From Lichenicola sp965198575 (GTDB taxonomy: Bacteria > Pseudomonadota > Alphaproteobacteria > Acetobacterales > Acetobacteraceae), in assembly GCF_965198575.1 (NCBI RefSeq), contig NZ_OZ240671.1, forward strand, positions 1,612,001-1,676,000: a stretch of 64,000 bases of DNA, written 5' to 3'. Below, one piece after another: positions 60,356 through 64,000 of this stretch. Each line of letters begins with the position of its first letter. Within the stretch, counting starts at the first letter, position 1. The translations under genes and the position numbers were made by a program. A model generated the notes under the pieces. That model had not been told where the DNA came from. It was given only the letters and a program-made list of their open reading frames with translations, and did not search any database.

Positions 60356-61465
60356 ATGCGCCTGCTCGCCACCCTGCCGCTGGACCCGGACTTTTCCGGC
60401 AACACCGAGCGCCAGGTGATCCAGGCCGGCACGCTGTCGGCCAGCCTGTTCCGCTACCCGAGCGGCATCGCGGCACTCCGCATCCGCAACGGCCGCGGAT
60501 CGCTGATCGTGCTGCCGTGGTTCGGCCAGATGATCTGGCACGCCGAGTTCGACGGCGTGGATCTCACCATGCGCAGCGGCTTCGAGATGCCGCTGCCGGC
60601 GGACAGCATCGGCGGCACCTATGGCTGCTTCGCGTTCCATAGCGGCCTGCTGCGCAACGGCGTGCCCTCGGCGGCCGACACCCATGCGGCGCACGGCGAG
60701 TTCCCTACCGCCCGCATGCGCCGCGCCTGGCTCGAGCTGTTCGACCACGACGGCATGCTGGCGTTGCGCGTTGTCAGCGAGCGCGATCACGTGGTCGGCT
60801 TCGGTCCGCACTACCTCGCGCGTCCGGCGGTCACGCTGACCGAGGCGAGCGGCCGCTTCGACATCACGCTCGACGTCGAGAACCGCTCCGGGCGGCCGAT
60901 GGAGCTGATGTACATGGCCCACGTGAACTTCGCGTTCGTGGCCGGCGGCACGATCCTGCAGGCGGCACCATTCACCCCGGCGCAGGTCGCGGTCCGCACC
61001 AGCATCCCGGCGCATGTCGTGCCGACCGATGAGTACCGCGCGCTCATCGATACGTTGGCCGTCACCCCGGAGCGGATGCAGCGGCTCGAGGAGCCCGCGT
61101 CGTACGACCCCGAGCAGGTGTTCTACGTCAGCGGCCTCGGCACCGACGCCACCGGCCGCACCGCCCTGATGCTGCGCCGGCCGGAAGGCGATGCGTTCGT
61201 GCTGGAGTACGCGCCGTCCGAGTTCCCGTTCTGCGTACGCTGGATCCTGAACGGCCCGGACCAGAGCGTCGGCGCGTTCGCGCTGCCCTCCACGTGCCTG
61301 CCCGAGGGCTACATCGCGGAGCGCGCACGCGGCCACGTGCGCCTGCTGCCGCCGCGTGGCCGCACGAGCTTCAGCGTCGGCCTCGGCCACCTCGACATCC
61401 CCGAAAGCGACGCCGCCGCCACGGCGATCGCCGCCCTGCAACCCCCGTCGGAGCATCGGCCATGA
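60356..61465 (+). CDS. DUF4432/aldose-1-epimerase-like protein (possible deoxyribose mutarotase)
   Basis: A 369-residue beta-sandwich protein related to galactose mutarotase, with LIVLPWFGQMIWHAEFDGVD near residue 50, GCFAFHSGLLRNGVPS, and MYMAHVNFAF in which the His is a likely catalytic residue. The DUF4432 family is assigned by the N-terminal layout and is found in sugar operons. In deoxyribose operons of enterobacteria a mutarotase is present, so interconversion of deoxyribose anomers is the contextual guess. Its stop overlaps the kinase start (ATGA). Confidence 0.75.
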   Translation: MRLLATLPLDPDFSGNTERQVIQAGTLSASLFRYPSGIAALRIRNGRGSLIVLPWFGQMIWHAEFDGVDLTMRSGFEMPLPADSIGGTYGCFAFHSGLLRNGVPSAADTHAAHGEFPTARMRRAWLELFDHDGMLALRVVSERDHVVGFGPHYLARPAVTLTEASGRFDITLDVENRSGRPMELMYMAHVNFAFVAGGTILQAAPFTPAQVAVRTSIPAHVVPTDEYRALIDTLAVTPERMQRLEEPASYDPEQVFYVSGLGTDATGRTALMLRRPEGDAFVLEYAPSEFPFCVRWILNGPDQSVGAFALPSTCLPEGYIAERARGHVRLLPPRGRTSFSVGLGHLDIPESDAAATAIAALQPPSEHRP

Positions 61466-62379
61466 GCGCACGCATCGGCGTCATCGGCAGCAACATGGTC
61501 GACCTGGTCACGACCATCGACCGCATGCCGCGCATCGGCGAGACGCTCGAGGCGCCGGCGTTCTCGATCGGCAACGGCGGCAAGGGCGCCAACCAGGCGG
61601 CCGCCGCGGCCAAGCTCGGCGCCGACGTGCTGATGGTCAGCCGTGTCGGCGACGATGTCTTCGGCGCCGACACGATCGCCAACATGCAACGCCTCGGCAT
61701 CGACACCCGCCACGTCCACGTGGTGCCGGGCGCCTCGAGTGGCGTGGCACCAATTTTTGTCGACGCGAATGGCGACAACAGCATCCTGATCATCAAGGGC
61801 GCCAACGATCATCTGCTGCCGGACGGCGTCGACGAGGCAGCCGCCGACTTGCTGGATTGCGGGCTGATCGTGCTGCAGCTCGAGATCCCGCTGGAGACCG
61901 TCTATCACGCGATCGACTGGGCGCACGCCGCCGGCAAGCGCGTGCTGCTCAACCCGGCGCCCGCAACCCAGGCGCTGTCGCTGGAGCGCATCGCCCACGT
62001 CGATTTCTTCATGCCGAACCAGACCGAGCTGTCGATCCTGACCGGCCTGCCGACCTCCAGCGCCCGTGAAGCCGAGGCCGCTGCCCGGGTGCTGCTCGAT
62101 CGCGGCATCGGCACGATCGTGGTGACGCTCGGCGCAGACGGCGCGCTGCTGGTGACCGCCGACGAGGTCAGCCTGATCCCGCCGGTGAAGGTGGTGGCGC
62201 GCGACACCAGCGGCGCCGGCGACGCCTTCATCGGCGCGTTCGCCGCGCACTACGTGCAGGACAACGACCTGCACGCGGCGCTGCGCCAGGCGACGCGCTA
62301 TGCCGCAGACTCGGTCACCCGGCCCGGCACGCAGAAGGCCTTCGCGACCGCCGAGGAGTTCAGCCGGTTGGCACTCTAG
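61462..62379 (+). CDS. Ribokinase-family (PfkB) sugar kinase, probable deoxyribokinase
   Basis: The 305-residue PfkB kinase has the substrate-binding GNGGKGANQAAAAAKLG near residue 37, NPAPAT, NQTELSILTG and the catalytic anion-hole motif DTSGAGDAFIGAF near residue 250. Ribokinase and deoxyribokinase share these motifs. As the last gene of an operon with deoC, phosphorylation of 2-deoxyribose at O5 (DeoK role) is the economical prediction. Ribose kinase activity cannot be excluded. Confidence 0.85.
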   Translation: MSARIGVIGSNMVDLVTTIDRMPRIGETLEAPAFSIGNGGKGANQAAAAAKLGADVLMVSRVGDDVFGADTIANMQRLGIDTRHVHVVPGASSGVAPIFVDANGDNSILIIKGANDHLLPDGVDEAAADLLDCGLIVLQLEIPLETVYHAIDWAHAAGKRVLLNPAPATQALSLERIAHVDFFMPNQTELSILTGLPTSSAREAEAAARVLLDRGIGTIVVTLGADGALLVTADEVSLIPPVKVVARDTSGAGDAFIGAFAAHYVQDNDLHAALRQATRYAADSVTRPGTQKAFATAEEFSRLAL

Positions 62380-62409
62380 CCGGTACCGGCACGCGCAGTC
62401 CGGCTGCGC
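62379..62409 (+). terminator. Palindrome and stem-loop after the kinase gene
   Basis: A perfect 12-base palindrome, GCCGGTACCGGC, spans 62379-62390, starting in the stop codon. It is followed by a hairpin GCGCAG (62393-62398), loop TCCGG, CTGCGC (62404-62409). This strong structure marks the likely end of the deoC operon. No T-run follows. Confidence 0.5.
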
Positions 62410-63004
62410 AGGACCTGCCGCCCTGCGTCGGGATCGGACGGGATCGTCGGACGGTGAACGGCCATGCGCCCGCATCGGAACGCGACAGGCATATGCCTAA
62501 AGACCGCTCAGTTTTTGCGGAAATAGCTCACCGCTTGATCGACCCGGTGCAGCGGGATCAAAATTCCAGCAAATAGCGCATATCCCCTCTTTACCGCTTG
62601 GCAACGGATGCGCAGAGTGTTGCCTGACGATATCGAACGTCGGATTTCAAGAGGCAGTTGCGACCACCTCCACGCAACGTTCCATGAGACAGAGGCAGCT
62701 CGGGTCGATGTCATTCGTTCCACCGCTTGGCTCGCAAGATCTTGGATTATCCGGTGTGGGCAACTGGATACTCTTAGACGTTTGCCTGGAACTTCCTGAT
62801 TAATACGGCCAGATCGTCTGGCCATTTCCACCACGCCATAGGCGCGAGGTCGAACGTCCCGTTTACGGACTGACCCGATGCTTTGCCCGCCATTCGGACT
62901 ATCGGATGGGGTGGTCCGACGAAGCAAATCCAATCCGAACCCGGAATGCCGCACACCGCACTGGTCTGCGGCAGTCAAGGGAACACGCTTCGAGGATCCG
63001 ATCG
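62410..63004. other. Gene-free, relatively AT-rich region
   Basis: No frame in this 595-base stretch has a recognisable domain, ribosome site and codon use like the neighbours. Both strands contain short frames only. Base composition around 62510-62960 is clearly less GC-rich than in adjacent genes. It contains the promoter and ribosome site (GAGGA at 62992-62996) of the following surface-protein gene. Decayed mobile DNA is possible, but I see no transposase motif. Confidence 0.5.
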
Positions 63005-64000
63005 ATGACGAACCAGTTTGTCAGTTCCGGTACGAGTGTTTCCGGCGTCGTGGTGGCTCCCGGTGACACGCTCGACGTCCTGTACGGGGGGCTGACGCTG
63101 AATGCACTCGTCTCGTCGGGCGGCAGCGACATCATCGCCGGGGACGGCCTCGACACGACGCTGCTCGCCTTCGCGACCGAGGTGGTATCGGCCGGCGGTA
63201 CTGCGATCGCGACCTCGGTCGGAGCACTGGCCGCGCAATTCGTTTATTCGGACGGTACCGCCATCGACACGATCGTCGCGTCGGGCGGCGAGGCGTTCGT
63301 GCTGTCCGGCGGATTGGCGTACGAAGCCGAGGTGCGGGCGGGCGGCTACCTGTCCATTTCCGCCGGCGGCACGGCGAGCGCCTCCGTACTGTCCGCCGGC
63401 GGTACGCAGCTCGTGATGTCGGGCGGAATGGCGCAGGACACCTTTGTTTCCGGCGGCTTCGACACGATCTCTGCCGGCGGCGTGGCATCCGCATCCATGA
63501 TCGACAGCGGCGGCATCGAGACCGTCCTGAGCGGCGGCGACAGCATCGCGGCAGGCATCGGCAGCGGCGGCTACCTGGTCGTCTCGGCCGGCGGCGAGGC
63601 CAGCGGCGGCACGGTCTCGAGCGGCGGCTACATCCGCGTCTCGGCCGGCGGCATAACGCGAAACGACGTGATCTCGTCGGGCGGAACCGAGATCGTGCTG
63701 TCGGGCGGCGTCGCCTCCGGCACCACGATCGGCGCGTTCGGGATGCAGGTCCTGTCCGCCGGCGGCACCTCCATCGCAACGGTCGTCGATTCGGGCGGAT
63801 ACGAGATCGTTTCGGCTGGCGGGACCGCGAGCGGCACGACGATCGGCTACGGCGGCGAGGCCTACGTGCTCTCGAACGGGCTTGCCCAGGGGGCGATCGT
63901 CTCGTCCGGTGGTTACCTCGCCGTATCGTCCGGCGGCGCCGCTCTCGGCACCACGGTCGAGAACGGCGGCACCGAGGCGCTGGGAAACGGGGCGGTCGCC
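63005..64000 (+). CDS. AIDA-type strand-loop-strand repeat surface protein (5' part)
   Basis: The frame opens at ATG 63005 and runs off the right edge, so at least 332 residues are encoded. After a short start (MTNQFVSSGTSVSGV) it consists of successive repeats of about 20 residues rich in Gly, Ser, Thr and Ala, such as GGTASASVLSAGG and GGEASGGTVSSGG, the strand-loop-strand pattern of AIDA-like autotransporter passengers. No classical signal peptide is visible. The C-terminal part, which would show a beta-barrel or a type I secretion signal, is outside the window. Role likely adhesion or surface coating. Confidence 0.85.
   Translation, partial: MTNQFVSSGTSVSGVVVAPGDTLDVLYGGLTLNALVSSGGSDIIAGDGLDTTLLAFATEVVSAGGTAIATSVGALAAQFVYSDGTAIDTIVASGGEAFVLSGGLAYEAEVRAGGYLSISAGGTASASVLSAGGTQLVMSGGMAQDTFVSGGFDTISAGGVASASMIDSGGIETVLSGGDSIAAGIGSGGYLVVSAGGEASGGTVSSGGYIRVSAGGITRNDVISSGGTEIVLSGGVASGTTIGAFGMQVLSAGGTSIATVVDSGGYEIVSAGGTASGTTIGYGGEAYVLSNGLAQGAIVSSGGYLAVSSGGAALGTTVENGGTEALGNGAVA

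Noticed and set aside
62508..62978. Minus-strand 156-residue frame in the gap before the surface protein
   Set aside because: No motif, no ribosome site and irregular composition; could be decayed DNA but does not support a gene call.
63132..63779. Minus-strand Arg/Pro-rich frame across the repeat protein
   Set aside because: Direct antisense of the Gly/Ser repeats; the periodicity belongs to the plus-strand protein.
1..64000. Search by eye for tRNA, rRNA, CRISPR arrays, prophage or transposase genes
   Set aside because: No cloverleaf-like sequence with a TTCGA arm and acceptor stem, no regularly spaced direct repeats outside the coding repeats, and no integrase or transposase motif was found.

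Overview
The window is GC-rich DNA from an alphaproteobacterium, most likely of the Acetobacteraceae. The order zapE-mdh-odhA-odhB-lpd is alphaproteobacterial. The absence of sucCD between mdh and odhA fits acetic-acid-bacteria relatives, in which another enzyme replaces succinyl-CoA synthetase. The rest of the window is dominated by sugar, sugar-acid and polyol catabolism, with four complete ribose-type (CUT2) ABC transporters. No tRNA, rRNA, CRISPR array or intact insertion sequence was found.

Bases 1-3600 hold the tail of a probable short-chain dehydrogenase (SDR), a tiny lipoprotein, a DUF1127 protein behind a long inverted repeat, an ArsR-SDR pair, a 2-hydroxyacid dehydrogenase and a gluconate 5-dehydrogenase-like SDR. 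The last is divergent from an L-idonate 5-dehydrogenase-like gene that leads an ABC transporter and a gluconolactonase (3789-9564). Together these look like an L-idonate/ketogluconate uptake and conversion locus. Bases 9697-12449 hold a visibly more AT-rich LysR regulator and two SDRs, one without the catalytic Tyr-Lys.

Bases 12666-20596 hold an oxidative sugar pathway: lactonase, aldo/keto reductase, iron alcohol dehydrogenase, KDPG-type aldolase, UlaG-like hydrolase, RpiR regulator and HAD phosphatase. It is damaged by two clean deletion junctions. One joins a 5'-truncated SDR head-to-head with a 5'-truncated cupin-type phosphoglucose isomerase (about 16367). The other joins a 3'-truncated shikimate-dehydrogenase-like gene to the tail of a 2-hydroxyacid dehydrogenase (about 17862).

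Bases 20601-28198 are an eight-gene minus-strand operon: dhaK, dhaL, an erythritol/L-threitol dehydrogenase-like gene, a DUF2291 gene, an ABC transporter and an RpiB-type isomerase. A SorC-family regulator is divergent from it. It is best read as tetritol (erythritol/threitol) catabolism to erythrose 4-phosphate. An MFS carrier with an FMN alpha-hydroxyacid oxidase and a small membrane protein follow.

Bases 32681-44778 (minus strand) are the core metabolic block: zapE, mdh, odhA, odhB, lipoyl-domain-fused lpd, pdxA, pdxJ, an aldo/keto reductase and a phosphoesterase. Bases 44954-46789 hold a small secreted protein, a 2OG-Fe(II) oxygenase and a frameshifted membrane-protein gene.

Bases 46886-54899 (minus strand) are a second polyol locus: DeoR regulator, binding protein, zinc dehydrogenase, FGGY kinase, SorC regulator, ATPase and permease. 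Divergent from it, 54945-62379 is a deoxyribose-type operon: deoC, binding protein, ATPase, two permeases, a DUF4432 mutarotase-like protein and a PfkB kinase. The window ends inside a gene for a repetitive AIDA-type strand-loop-strand surface protein (63005 onward).
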